From positions 74,976,671-75,040,670 of the forward strand of contig CM037598.1 of the NCBI GenBank assembly GCA_021018995.1: a DNA stretch of 64,000 nucleotides, in the 5' to 3' direction. The position numbers and the translations under genes are program-made. The number at the start of each line of letters is the position of its first letter. Within the stretch, counting starts at the first letter, position 1. Shown here one piece after another: positions 1-11,439 of the stretch. The notes below the pieces were generated by a model that was not told where the DNA came from, did no database searches, and was given only the letters and a program-made list of their open reading frames with translations. Source of the DNA: Chloranthus sessilifolius. Taxonomy: Eukaryota > Streptophyta > Magnoliopsida > Chloranthales > Chloranthaceae.

Positions 1-2419
1 TCGACAAGTGTTAATCAAGTTTAGGCAATGCCCAAACTTCTTCTGTGTAACCGGTTTAATTAACATGTTCACTGCATTCTCTTTCATAAGTGCAAGTGTT
101 AACGGAATCATGTCCTTAAACTTTTCATGACGTTTCTTCATCCTCTCTGATCTTCTCAAGGTAGTCTGAGCCGGTACCTGGGACTGTAAGTCTTGAGAAA
201 TTGTGTCATCTTCATTATCTTTCTCATCTTGCTCATGCCTTTCAACATCAACTTGTACCTGAGGTTCACCAGATGACTGAGGTTTGTCTTCCGCCTTTTT
301 CATCGGAAACTCATCTTCGTTGAAAGTAACATTTCTTTCAACTATCACTTTGTGAGATTGTGTATCCCACAAACAATAACCCTTGACTCCTTCACCATAG
401 TCAATCAAGACATACTTTTTGGATTTTGGATCCAACTTGGATCGTGCACTTCCTTGAAGTAATACATAACCCGCACATCCAAACACCCTTAAGTGAGAGT
501 AGCTCCCATGTCTTTCATAGCAAACCTCATCTGCAGTTTTCGAGTTCAATGCCGCTAAAGGCGACCAGTTGACCAAGTAACATGCCGTGTTCACTGCCTC
601 TGCCCAAAACCCATGACTCAAGTCGGAATGGTTCAACATACACCTCGTTTTTTCTAATAGTGTTTTGTTCATCCTCTCTGCTACACCATTTTGCTGAGGA
701 TTTTCAGAAACTGTTAAGTGCCTAACAATCCCTTGATTTTCACAGTAAACCTTGAACTCTGATGACAAGTATTCCCCACCATTATCTGATCTAAGAATCT
801 TTACCTTTCTATCTGTCTACTTTTCAACTATACTCTGCCACTGTCTGAATTTCTGAAACACATCTGATTTATTTTTAATCGAATACACTCAAACTTTCCT
901 AGAGTAGTCATCTATAAATGCCACAAAGTAGTTGGCTCCACCTACCGAAGTGACTTTAGCCGGCCCCCATACATCTGAATGTATGTAATCAATCAGCCCC
1001 TTCGAAGTGTATTTTTCAGTAGAGAAACTGACTTTCTTCTGTTTTCCAAACATACAATCTTCACAAAAATTTAGTTTACAAGTTTGAATTTTAGAAATCA
1101 CCTTATTCTTTATGAGCTCTATCAGCCCACGTTCACTCATGTGACCAAGCCTTTTGTGCCACAAATCTGAGAGATCCTTAGAATCTTTTGTAGCCGCAAC
1201 ACCACTGCCGCTGATTGTGTTGCCTACAAAAGCATACGGATTCCCCATCTTTTCACCTTTCATCAAGGTCATAGCACCACGCGCGACCTTTAGTTTACCG
1301 GATTCTAGAATTACTCGACATCCTATCTCATCCAATGCCCCAACGAAATCAGATTTTTCTTCAGATCAGGCACATGCCTAACCTCAGTAAGAGTGCGAAT
1401 ACAACCATGAAACATCTTGATTCTGATCGAACCGATACCCACTACTTCACATACACTATCATTCCCCATCAAAATCGTCCCACCATTGGCTACCTTATAC
1501 TGGTCAAATCAATCCCTGTACGGACACATGTGATACGATGCCCCTGAATCTAAGATTCATCTATAATCAAACTGACTGGAGCTTAACAATACACATAATA
1601 GGTCTTCACCAGAATCTGACTTAGCAACACTAGCCTGTTGCGAAGTCCCTTCATCACCCTTATTATTATTCAATGAAATATTTGCAAATATGTCCAACTT
1701 GCTTATAGAAGTAACAGATAATATCCTTTCTGTCACCCCTAGATTTTGACCTGATATTTCTTCTCGTTGATTTATTATCCCCTCTAAATTTGTCTCTTTT
1801 GCGATCATGGTTTCGACCCCTTTCGCTTAAGAGACTAATCCCTTCGGAGTTAGATTCGGTATTTTTCTCAATTAAATGAAAAAAAGTGCGTGATCACTTC
1901 TTCTTTACCATAAATTAATGTGGTAACAAGGTGCTCATAAGATGGTGGTAATGAGGTGAGCAAGAGAAATGTTAGATCTTCTTCTTCAAGTTTCACCTCA
2001 ATGCTCAATAATTCACTAACTATTTTATTAAACAAATTTAAATGGTCATGAATACACGTACCAGCCTTCATACGAAGGGTGTAGAGTTGCTTCTTCATGA
2101 AGAGTCGGTTGGACAACGACTTTGTCATGTAGAGAGATTCCATCTTCTTCCACAGATCCACAGTCGTCTTCTCGTGAAGAATGTTGTACAGAACTTTATC
2201 GGACAAGCACAATCGGATAGTGCTTACGGCCCTCTTATCAATAGAGTTCCACTCTTCATCTGACATCTCTACCTTCTTCCCCATCTCTTTTTCAAGTAGG
2301 GCATCATCAATGTCTTATTGGACAAGGAGATCTGTGACCTTGACTTGCCACAAAGCGAAGTTATTCTTCCCAGAAAACTTCTCCACCTCAAATCGTGCAT
2401 TCAAGACCTTCATCGCCAT
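1..2419 (-). pseudogene. Copia (Tork/TNT1-like) gag-pol, broken and cut by the window edge
   Basis: Reading down from an ATG at 2419, the frame shows a UBN2-type gag domain (about 2284-1868), a degraded CCHC zinc knuckle near 1690 in which some expected Cys codons have become Tyr, an aspartic protease with the DSGAS motif near 1535, the GAG-pre-integrase motif HKRLGHMSERGL (about 1155) and the integrase core (SDVWGP, then SDNGGEY near 785), followed by the linker to reverse transcriptase. RT and RNase H lie outside the window. Stops break the frame near 2310, 1550, 1520, 890 and 820. Most can be read as C-to-T type changes at Trp or Gln codons (TGG to TGA, CAA or CAG to a stop). The copy is therefore inactive. 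Lineage assignment rests on overall resemblance to TNT1-94-type polyproteins. Confidence 0.85.
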
Positions 2420-2430
2420 TATAGCATAAA

Positions 2431-2446
2431 CCTCACTCTGATACCA
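2431..2446 (-). other. Copia primer binding site (initiator tRNA-Met)
   Basis: On the minus strand the sequence TGGTATCAGAGTGAGG begins two bases inside the LTR end. TGGTATCAGAG is the classical plant match to the 3' end of initiator tRNA-Met. It fixes the LTR boundary at 2449 and shows that the LTR at 2449-3259 is the 5' LTR. Confidence 0.85.
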
Positions 2447-2448
2447 CT

Positions 2449-3259
2449 TGTTAGAAATTCTACCCACTCTACGAACTCCCTATTGCGATGAATGCGGAAA
2501 AATAAGAAGATTTAGGTAAAAATTAATGACACGCATAACACAAAGATTTACGTGGTTCACCCAATCGAGGGCTACGTCCACGGGAGTATATGCACTATTT
2601 TTATTGAATGTTTACATCATACACACTCTTCTCTCTAGTGCAAACTCAATCAAGATCTAACACGATCTTCAATAACAAATCTGTTGTTAAACCAAGGACG
2701 CGGTCCTTCAAATAATAGAGAAGAGATCTACTGGAATATAATCACGATTCTGACACAAGAACGACTTCAATCGGATCTTCAATCTCCAAGCTATTCTTCA
2801 ATATTTTTTCTCTCAAAGTATTCTCACAGATTTCTCACATGAAACTTTTTCCAAGCTCTCTCTTTCCCTAAAGAAAAAACCTTCTCACAATAGGCTCTAA
2901 GCTTTTTTTGGATACGTAACTCTCAAATCTCCTAAGAGTTGCAAGTATTCAAAACACTTCCAAAATAGTCTCATAATTACTTAGGAAACCTTGGCTAAAG
3001 TGAGATTCCCGAAAATAGCCAATTATATAAAACTTTCGGATCTATGTCAGCCCATCAGTCAATCGATTGACATCCCAACCTCAATCGATTGACACAACTC
3101 AATAGTCAATCCTGCGGGTCTGCTTCCGCTCATCAGTCAATCGATTGACTTTCCAATCTCAATCGATTGACACCGGTAGTTGACTTCACAAACTCAATCG
3201 ATTGATTTTCCTACCTCAATCGATTGATACCAATGGTTGGGATTAAACCTTATTCAACA
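2449..3259 (-). repeat. Copia 5' LTR
   Basis: On the plus strand the LTR begins TGTTAGAAATTC beside the primer binding site. The outer end is placed at CAACA (3259), giving short inverted ends (TGTTGAA.. and ..TTTCTAACA). It contains the block ACGTGGTTCACCC..CTACGTCCACGGG at about 2551-2583, common in plant Copia LTRs. The partner LTR is outside the window, so the outer boundary and target duplication cannot be confirmed. The outer 200 bp carry six palindromes, listed separately. Confidence 0.7.
3059..3227. repeat. Palindrome array A: six TCAATCGATTGA sites in three pairs
   Basis: Perfect copies of TCAATCGATTGA start at 3059, 3081, 3137, 3159, 3194 and 3216. They form three pairs, each with an exact 22-bp start-to-start distance, while the pairs themselves are 78 and 57 bp apart. 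The 10-bp spacers are not alike beyond a short pyrimidine-rich stretch. Location is the outer (U3) part of the Copia LTR. Confidence 0.9.
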
Positions 3260-3520
3260 CTTCTTTCTGGATCTAAGGATGTGTAGGATCATAAGCATGT
3301 GATGGCTTTTGATCACATGCCTATGCAAGTTTCATGCCCAAATGAAAAAGGAGTAGGGTTGGCATCAAATAAATATGAAAAATTATAAACCCCAAACAAC
3401 AATGCATGTGTCTAGGATTTGTCTGCAATTTAACGCTTGGGATATAACATAATAAATAATTGGTTGTAAAAACTCATTTGGCAACTCATAAATGTTAGTG
3501 ACTTAGTGTTTGCAACCCCA

Positions 3521-3621
3521 CCCAAAAATATGGGAATAAATGTAAGGGAGATTATGATGATGATGTTGTGACTCATCATCATCATCATAATCTCCTTTCC
3601 ATTTATTCCTACATTTTTGGG
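3521..3621. repeat. Long hairpin (foldback or pre-miRNA-like)
   Basis: Arms 3521-3565 and about 3577-3621 pair over 45 positions with only four non-Watson-Crick positions, two of which would be G-U in RNA. The arms start with CCCAAAAAT and end in ATGATG units, with a loop of roughly 8-11 nt. Either a tiny foldback element or a precursor-like hairpin; no target duplication was recognised. Confidence 0.7.
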
Positions 3622-4081
3622 ATTTAGGGTTTAGGGCTCTTGAGCATGTGGTGGCCTTCTTTCTAGATAGAGAGGTTTAGAAAATTATGGCACACATCAA
3701 ACTTAAGCATGATTTTTAGGTTACTTTTTGGGACCGTTGTGCGAAAGATTGGGATAAAATCTCGATCATCTTCTTAAAAGCAGTCAATGGTTTTTGACGA
3801 AGGTGCCCTCAAAGAGTCAATGGGCGCAAATAAAGGTACGCTTTCTCTAGGGACACTTTGTTATGTGTTTTCTTATATTGGACATTGAAGGTGCCCAATC
3901 TCACTCAGTACCATAAGTAGTCTTGTATTTTCTGTATCACCCCTTCAACCCATCGTCATTCTTGTCATTGCCGAATGGTGATCCCTTTGCTCGGGATGGA
4001 GCCATATAGAGCAGTATGAGCTATAGTGTCATTTAACTTTTAAAATTGTATAAGATAGGTTTCTTATACCGCCTTCTCTTA

Positions 4082-4083
<2 letters not shown>

Positions 4084-4131
<48 letters not shown>
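4084..4131. repeat. (AT)n microsatellite
   Basis: Uninterrupted alternating AT of about 48 bp. Confidence 0.95.
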
Positions 4132-4132
<1 letters not shown>

Positions 4133-5222
4133 CCTCAAATCTCTGATAAATAATTATTAACATTTACGAATAGCGCTAGCACTCATCAGACAACTCCTGG
4201 CTACGCTCCACAAACAACTTTTCAGTGGAACCTGAAGAGATATTAACCATTGTTGGTCCCTGTACAGCTTTCGTGGGCCACAGGGTGTATGAGATTGGAG
4301 TATCCGATCAAAAATAATTATTAATGGAAGAGGCACAACTCAATATTTTAATGTATTGAGAGAACATTTGAGCATGCTCCTCCTCATATCTATGAGGGTT
4401 GTAGAGGGACCCAAGTCCCAACAACCATCTACCATATAAGTGAACTGGTGGGCAAAGTTCTATAACTGGTACATATCCGTAAAATAACAGCCGGGTATTA
4501 GGCCAATACATATAAGACACCTTTCTAGTTAGTGGTAATGCAAGTTATCACTAATTGGTAATGCTAAGGTTCTATAATAGTGATGGTGCAAGTTATAACA
4601 CATCTTTCTAATTAGCTTGCACAATGACAAGTTGGGGTTATCAAACATTTTAATACGTTTCTAGTTTTGGTCTTATCTCTCTTCGGTTGTATTTTACGAG
4701 GTGATGGCAATGCCGAAGCTCCATATTGTATAACCTAGACTCTCTCACGGAAGCATTGCACCACTCTGAAGGCGCTCAGAATATTATTTTAAATTTGATG
4801 CATCAACTAGCAATGAATGAAAATATGTGGGCGGTGATATGCAGTGAAATATGATGATATTTTACCCCTAAAGACCTACATCTAGCTACCCGATGAAAGC
4901 CATTTAACATGTTTTATATAGTTTTAGTGATTTACAGGTCGGGAGATGCGTTGAGCATGAAATAACCCAAAAGTTCAGAATATAACGTCAAATTCGTGCT
5001 ACCTTGGATCATTTGGAACTTATCTCGACTTGGAGCTCAATTTGAACCTTCAAAACGTCAGATTCAAAAAATTGTCAAAACACAAAAGTTATAGAGCGCG
5101 TCGTCCGCTTTCCAATGCCACAAGACTCGCCTCAATCCGACTTCGGAATAAAAAGTTATGGCCGAAATACCAAGGAAATGTCTGATGTAAAGTGTAGCGA
5201 GAGTTCACGAAAATCTGGGAGG

Positions 5223-5335
5223 TCGATTGATCGACCCTTTTTGGTCGATCGATCGACCTAATCCGGAAGATTTGAAATTTCTAAAACAAAATCTGATATG
5301 GTCGATCGGTCGACCCTCTTTAGTCGATCAATCGA
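5223..5335. repeat. Palindrome array B1 in 5' LTR (two pairs, 22-bp spacing)
   Basis: Sites of the TCGATCGATCGA type start at 5223, 5245, 5302 and 5324, each pair exactly 22 bp apart. Some carry one changed base. The 3' LTR holds the matching set at 18116, 18138, 18195 and 18217 with the same spacing. Confidence 0.9.
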
Positions 5336-6017
5336 CAAAGTTTGAATTTGACTTCGGAATTGTCTTTGGCCGCGAGAATCTCGGTACTCTTTTCACGGAA
5401 TAAAATCTTGGATTCAAGGAGGAAAAAGCGGCTTCTGTTTTGGAAATTAGGGGGAAATATATTCTTGGAGATATATTCATTCGGAGAGCCTTCTGTTTTA
5501 GAGAGTTTTTATTATTTATTTTTTTTCTGCATTCTTCTGTTTTAGTTCTCTGCGTTTTAAAGTGTAAAGGCATTGAGTCTCAGTTTCTTGAACTATCTTT
5601 TTATTATTTATTTTTGAGAAGGAAGATAAGTCTTAGTTTTCTTATTTTGATCCACTTTCAAGAAGGAGGTGTACATACTTTGGATTAAAGCTTTCGTGGA
5701 TTTTTGTGGATAATTCTTTACGGTATTTTAATGGCATTTTCAACTTCTGCATTTATTTTATTACTTATTTCAGTTATGTGTGGCTAGTTTCATTAAGGAT
5801 GGGGATCTAATGAACCCCATCCGAGGTATTCATTTATATTAATATAAATCTGTGTGATTGAGATGTCAGATACTTTTTAAGACCCTAATATTCATTAAAA
5901 ATGGTGAAATCATTATTTCAGTTTGAGATCTAGGAGCTAATCATGCCCTATGATTTCAGATCTACAATAATGATTTTATCATAATTATACCCATCTCGGG
6001 GTGAAGTTTTACTGTCA

Positions 6018-6300
6018 TCTGAGGTGTGAGCGTTAATCACACACTCATGGGGAGTTAATCATACATCTCCTTGATCTTAGATTGATGGTGTGACTTTATC
6101 CCAGTGGTGAGTTCCAATCACTATTTGAGGTGTGGGTGTTAATCACACACTCATGGGGTGTTAATCATACATCTCCTTGATCTTAGATCGTACTTTAGAA
6201 ATTACCCTGGAGATTGGGTTCTAAATGTTGTCCAAGGTGTGAGTGTTAATCATACACCCATGGGATGTTAATCACACATCTCTGTGATCTCAGATCTATA
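6018..6300 (+). repeat. LTR minisatellite, three units of about 107 bp
   Basis: Three imperfect units each contain GAGGTGTGRGYGTTAATC, ACACTCATGGG and TTAATCATACATCTCCTTGATC blocks, starting near 6020, 6127 and 6235. The same three units occur in the 3' LTR at about 18914-19190, so the expansion predates this insertion. Confidence 0.8.
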
Positions 6301-6672
6301 TTTTAGAACTCACGTGTGTATGGGGCAGTGCTTCTTTTGAGAAATCTGTTAAAGATCTCACATCTCAATCCATAGATTGGTATTCTGTAAATGATAAACC
6401 TACAATGGGAAGATTTAGCATCCCAATCCTTATCTTTCATTAATTGCTTAATTCTTAGATTTCGTTATTATTTATCTCATTTATCAGAAGCTCTCAAAAT
6501 TCTAGGTTGTTGGTTACTGTGATAGATCTGTGAAAATTCTTTTAGTTAATTACTATTTTTTATTTTAAATTTTATAACCAATCCTCGTGGGAATGATCTC
6601 GTACTTTGCACCCACTGACTACATCACGATTCGTGCACTTGCGAGTACAACTTAATCAACACATCAAGTTTT

Positions 6673-6689
6673 TGGCGTCGTTGCCGGGG
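6673..6689 (+). other. Primer binding site, tRNA-Asp type
   Basis: TGGCGTCGTTGCCGGGG matches the complement of the plant tRNA-Asp 3' end at all but one position. This primer is typical of Athila-type elements. It lies 6 bp after the LTR. Confidence 0.88.
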
Positions 6690-6816
6690 ACTGGGCGTAG
6701 AAAATTAAATATTTTTGAAAAATAGAAAATTAATTTTTAAGAATCTTTGTAGGTTTGAACTCAGAAACTTTAAATTTTTTTTTTTTTTTTTTAATTTCAA
6801 ATTTTCAATATTGAGA

Positions 6817-7121
6817 TCGATCGATCGACCTGAACTGTCGATCAATCGACTCTTTTTTTTTAAATATATATATATATATATATTATTTTTTTTTGAGTAT
6901 CGATCGATCGACCAAAACAGTCGATCAATCGACCCTCCAAAATCTGTAAAAATCTTGCTCTTAATCTCCGGATTTCGAATTTTTTGAATTTAAAAAAAAT
7001 AAATAATAAATAATAAAAAAAATTTAATTCAAATTTTGAATCCTCGATCGATCGACCTTAAACGTCGATCAATCGAACATTCTCTTGGTCGATCAATCGA
7101 CCTAAACAGTCGATTAATCGA
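6817..7121. repeat. Palindrome array B2 in the untranslated leader
   Basis: Eight sites start at 6817, 6838, 6900, 6921, 7044, 7065, 7089 and 7110. They form four pairs at 21 bp. Typically a TCGATCGATCGA is followed by TCGATCAATCGA. They sit between the primer site and the gag ATG in AT-rich sequence. Confidence 0.9.
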
Positions 7122-7169
7122 AAAAAAAAAAAAAATAATAATAAAATAAAATTTCTTTGCACTTTGTGT

Positions 7170-9100
7170 ATGCACACGAGGTCTTCTAGAGATAAATCTT
7201 TAGAACCTCTGAATCCTGAGATTGAGCGAGCGTGTCGTTTAAAACGAAAAGAAGTTAGAACAGGTCGAGAAGCGAGAACCGAACCATCAATTCAATTCAA
7301 AATGAATGCAAACGGTTGTGAAAATCAATATCATGAAAATGAGGAGGAACCAACCCTGAGGGAGTTGTTTGCCCCAATTACTACTAATACTCCATCCTGC
7401 ATCACGTATCCCGCCACACCTGATGGCAGATTCGAAATCCGTACCAATGTGACACAAATCTTACCAATTTTTCACGGTATGGATAGAGAAGATCCATATC
7501 AACATATCAAAGACTTTGTTGAAGTCTGTTCATTAGTATATCAAAATTTCAATGAAGAATCTGTGAGATTACGTCTATTTCCTTTCTCTATAAAGGATAA
7601 GGCCAAAGCATGGTTAAACTCGTTACCAGCTGGATCCATAACCACCTGGGATCAAATGGTTAAGAAATTTTTGTCAAAATTCTTCCCCATGGCTAAGACT
7701 AATGCCTTAAGATGTGAAATCACCGACTTTACATAAGAAGATGATGAAAGATTCTATGAAGCCTGGGATAGATTCATGGATATCCTATTGAAATGTCCAC
7801 ACCATGGATTCTCGAAATGGAGATTGGTCCAATGTTTTTATAATGGATTGGATCAGGCAAACCGACATTTGATTGAATCCATGAACAGTGGAGGATTCTT
7901 GGGATTGAGAGAAAATGAATCATATCAATTCTTGGAAAAGTTAGCGGAAGACTCAAAATAATGGGACTTCTCTAGCAGTCGAGATCAGCCGAAGAAAAAT
8001 CGAGATCAAGCAGGAAGCTCAGCAAAGAAAGGAGGATTGTATGTGGTGAAAGAAACACCTGACCTGATGACAAAAATTGATTTCCTCACTCAACAAATTG
8101 AGGAATTGAAATTGAAGAAAAATATGCGTGTTGTAAATGTACAACCAGATCCATGCTCATACTGTGCAAGTCCAATGCACACATCCGACGGTTGCCCATC
8201 ACTACAAACTTACTCAGAAGATCCTAGTGAACAATTGAATGCATTGAACACTTATGGGCAGAATCAGGGAAATGTTTTTAATGAAAACAATCCAAATAGT
8301 TGGAAATATCATCAGAATTTCTCATGGAAACAAGGAAACCAAGGCAGAGGTCAAGGGATGAATTTATACCCAAATTAAAATTTCAGTCAGGGACCACAAC
8401 AACAGTTTGGTCAAGGACAATTCCAACATCACTATGGAGGAGGAAACCAATTTTACCCAAATCAAAATCAAAATGTGCAACCTAGGCAATCGAATCAGAA
8501 TTATCAGTTCTCACAATCAACAAGTCAACAAGGGTTTGCACAAAAATTTCCTCCACCAGGGTCAATAATCAACAAGGAAATGTTGCGCCACGTCAGCACT
8601 AGAATCAATACCCTCAAAGTGAGGATATATGGAAGTTTATTCAATCCAATACCTCTTCGATATCAAGGATAGAGACACAACTTAGGCAACTGGCGACACT
8701 CCTCTGCGAGACAGAGAAGGGATCATTCCCGAGCCAGCCAATTCTGAATTCAAGAGGACAGATGGCTATTGAGTAGACCTCGACCTCATCTCAGGAGGAG
8801 AGCCAAAAACAGATCAAGGCCATCACTACATTGTGATCTGGGAAGCAAATCGATAGCAAAGTAGAAATGCCAGAAGAGGAGGAGAAGCATGAACCTGAAG
8901 TCGAAATTGAGAAGAACAAAGCAGGAGCAGAAGAGAAACAAGGAAATCAAGAGAAGAAGATGGAAGATAAGAGCGAGAGAGAGAAGAGTTTCATACCCAA
9001 GGCCTCATAGCCTCAAAGGCTAGTGGGACCAAAGAAGAATCGCTATCAGGAAGGAATCATTGAAATGTTTAAGCAACTGAAGATAAATATTCCCTTCCTA
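7170..9100 (+). pseudogene. gag: Athila-like gag, broken
   Basis: The ATG at 7170 opens a basic N-terminus (HTRSSRDKS.., EIERACRLKRK). It leads into a retrotransposon gag domain (about residues 85-200) with the usual DPYQHIKDFVEVC and AWLNSLPAGSITTWD blocks. A CCHC knuckle is visible at about 8155-8197: Cys-2-Cys-4-His-4-Cys (CSYCASPMHTSDGC). Gln-rich repeats follow. In-frame stops fall at 7734, about 7959 and 8376, then a frameshift lies between about 8590 and 9000, with more stops near 8775, 8842, 9008 and 9113. Many are explained by single C-to-T changes at Gln or Arg codons. Gag forms the particle and packages element RNA; this copy cannot. Confidence 0.85.
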
Positions 9101-9115
9101 GACGCCATTCAGTAG

Positions 9116-9655
9116 GTGCCAGCATATGCTAGGTTTCTAAAGGATTTGGTCACGATAAAGCGAAAGACTAATGTCCCAAAGAAAGCCTTCTTAGCAGAAC
9201 AAGTAAGCTCAGTTCTACAAGCAAGACTTTCAATTAAATATAAGGACCCTGGATGTCCTACAATTTCAATCATCATTGGGGAGAATCGCATCGATCAAGC
9301 ACTCCTAGACCTTGGAGCAAGTGTCAATTTGTTGCCATACACAGTGTACAAGGAACTTGAGTTGGGGGAACTAAAACCCACAGCTATGACCCTTCAACTT
9401 GCAGATAGGTCAATCAAGATTCCTAGGGGCATAGTCAAAGATGTCCTGATCAAAGTAGACACTTTCTACTTTCTAGTTGACTTTATTGTATTGGATACGG
9501 AACTCATTCCTCAACACAGAAATAATGTCCCCATAACTTTAGGAAGACCATTCCTGGCAACATCAAATGCACTAATCAACTGCCGAAATGGGATAATGAA
9601 TTTGTCATTTGGGAACATGACTGTGGAACTGAATATTTTTCATATTACAAAATAG
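9116..9655 (+). pseudogene. Athila-like aspartic protease region
   Basis: This retropepsin-like segment of pol would cut the polyprotein. The active-site motif appears as LLDLGASVNLLP, the DLGAS form usual in this lineage, around 9304-9340. It is followed by TLGRPFLATSNALI, the second half of the fold. It reads in a different frame from gag but the same frame as the following RT. A stop at 9653 (TAG, probably from CAG) separates it from an acidic linker read through 9911. No initiation codon of its own is expected because it is part of the gag-pol polyprotein. Confidence 0.83.
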
Positions 9656-9952
9656 CCTGCTGAAGATGAGGAACATGCACAAGTTTGCATGATTGATAAC
9701 ATTGTGAAAAATAAATTTTTTGCTTCAGAATATGAGGACCCTTTAGAGGCCTGTTTAGCACATTTTGGTAAAGACTTCGATGTGGATAAGATGATACACG
9801 AGATTAATGAGATGCTAGACTCAACACCACTCTTGAGAGAAAATGAATGTGAACTGAAAGATGAGAAAAAGGAAGAAGATAGCAAAGAAGAATCGCATCG
9901 ATCAAATGAATGAGAGAAACCAAGGCTGAAACTAAAACCCCTCCCTGCGGAT

Positions 9953-11428
9953 TTGAAATATGCATACCTGGGTATAGATGAAACTGAGCCAGTAATTATT
10001 TCGACAAATTTAAATAAAGATCAAGAAGAAAAGCACATCAAAGTGCTTCAAGACCACAAGAGTGCGATCGGATGGTCTATCAAAGACATTAAAGGAATCA
10101 GCCCAACGGTGTGTATGCACCGAATTCATTTGGAAGAAAGCGCTAAACCCTCAAGAGAACCACAACGTAGATTGAATCCAATAATGAAAGAAGTGGTGAG
10201 AAATGAGGTCATTAAGCTGCTAGATGTTGGGATCATATATCCAATCTCCGATAGCACATGGGTAAGCCCAACACAAGTGGTACCCAAAAAGTCTGGAGTT
10301 ACAGTGGTGAAAAATGAGGAGAATGAGCTAGTACCAACGAAAGTTCAAACTGGCTGGAGAGTGTGTATTGACTACAGGAAGTTAAATTCAATGACTAGAA
10401 AGGATCACTTTCCTCTCCCATTCATTGACCAAATGTTAGAAAGATTGGCCAGGCACCAATACTATTGTTTCCTTGATGGCTATTCTGGATATAATCAGAT
10501 AGTCATTGCACCAGAAGATCAGTAAAAGACAACGTTGACATGTCTCTTTGGAACGTTTTCTTACCGTCGAATGCCGTTCGGACTTTGCAATGCTCCAGCT
10601 ACATTCCAAAGGTGTATGCTGAGTATATTCTCTGATATGGTGGAAAGATTCCTGGAAGTCTTCATGGATATTTTTTCTATTTATGGAGACAACTTCGGTG
10701 ATTGTTTGTATCATCTATCTCTTGTTCTTGCGAGATGTGAAGAGAAAAATCTGGTTCTGAATTGGGAAAAATGTCATTTTATGGTGCAACATGGTATTGT
10801 TCTGGGACATATTATATCATCCCGAGGAATTGAAGTGGACAAAGCTAAGGTGGAATTGATTTCAAACCTTCCACCACCAAGAACAGTCAAAGAAGTAAGG
10901 TCATTCCTTGGACACGTCGGTTTTTATCGGCGTTTCATAAAGGATTTCAACAAAGTTGCAAAACCGTTGTGCAACCTACTGGCTAAAGATGCGCCATTCA
11001 GCTTTGATGAAAAGTGTACAAATGCCTTTGAAAGTATTAAGGCAGAATTGGTCAGAGCCCCTATAATCCAACCACCAGATTGGAAGCTCCCATTCGAAAT
11101 CATGTGTGACGCATCAAATTATGCGATCGGAGCTGTTCTTGGACAAAGGGTAGAGAAAGTGCCGCATGTCATCTACTATGCAAGTCGCACTTTCAATAAT
11201 GCACAATTGAATTATTCTACCATAGAAAAAGAACTCGTAGCAGTAGTCTTTGCCTTGGACAAATTCCGATCTTATTTGTTGGGATCAAAAGTGGTAGTGT
11301 TTACTGACCATGCAGCTCTTCGCTACCTCTTTTCAAAGAAAGATGTAAAAGCTCGATTAATTCGATGGATTCTACTCTTACAAAAATTTGATCTGGAATC
11401 AAAGACAAAAAGGGATCAGAAAATGTAG
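9953..11428 (+). pseudogene. Athila-like reverse transcriptase and RNase H
   Basis: RT blocks are seen in order: VSPTQVVPKKSG, WRVCIDYRKLNSMTRKDHFPLPFIDQM, FLDGYSGYNQI, then a stop at 10523, [29 protein letters not shown], and the catalytic box. The box reads FMDIFSIYG where FMDDFSVYG is expected, so the second catalytic Asp is gone. RNase H follows ([41 protein letters not shown]). One base is missing near 11398, which shifts the frame and ends it at 11428. Reverse transcription by this copy is not possible. Confidence 0.88.
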
Positions 11429-11439
11429 TTGCTAATCAT

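Larger units (their letters stand above)
3260..4829. other. Non-coding stretch between Copia LTR and Athila-like element
   Basis: No convincing gene is seen. An open frame on the minus strand at 4308-4520 resembles nothing I know. The stretch contains a 101-bp hairpin at 3521-3621, two telomere-like TTTAGGG units near 3624-3637, and a long (AT)n tract. It ends with the target site of the Athila-like element (GGCGG, 4830-4834). Confidence 0.6.
4835..6666 (+). repeat. Athila-like 5' LTR (1832 bp)
   Basis: It starts TGATATG and ends CACATCA; the 3' LTR copy starts TGATGTG, which gives a perfect 7-bp inverted end pair. The primer site follows 6 bp later. It contains four palindromes (5223-5335), a minisatellite (6018-6300) and AT-rich sequence without coding potential. 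The open frames at 5328-5688 recur in the 3' LTR copy and are LTR sequence, not genes. Confidence 0.92.

Noticed and set aside
3624..3637. Interstitial telomere repeat.
   Set aside because: Only two TTTAGGG units; such short runs occur by chance in plant DNA.
5328..5688. Open frames in the 5' LTR, with twins at 18221-18581.
   Set aside because: They are shared LTR sequence on both strands, without known domains.
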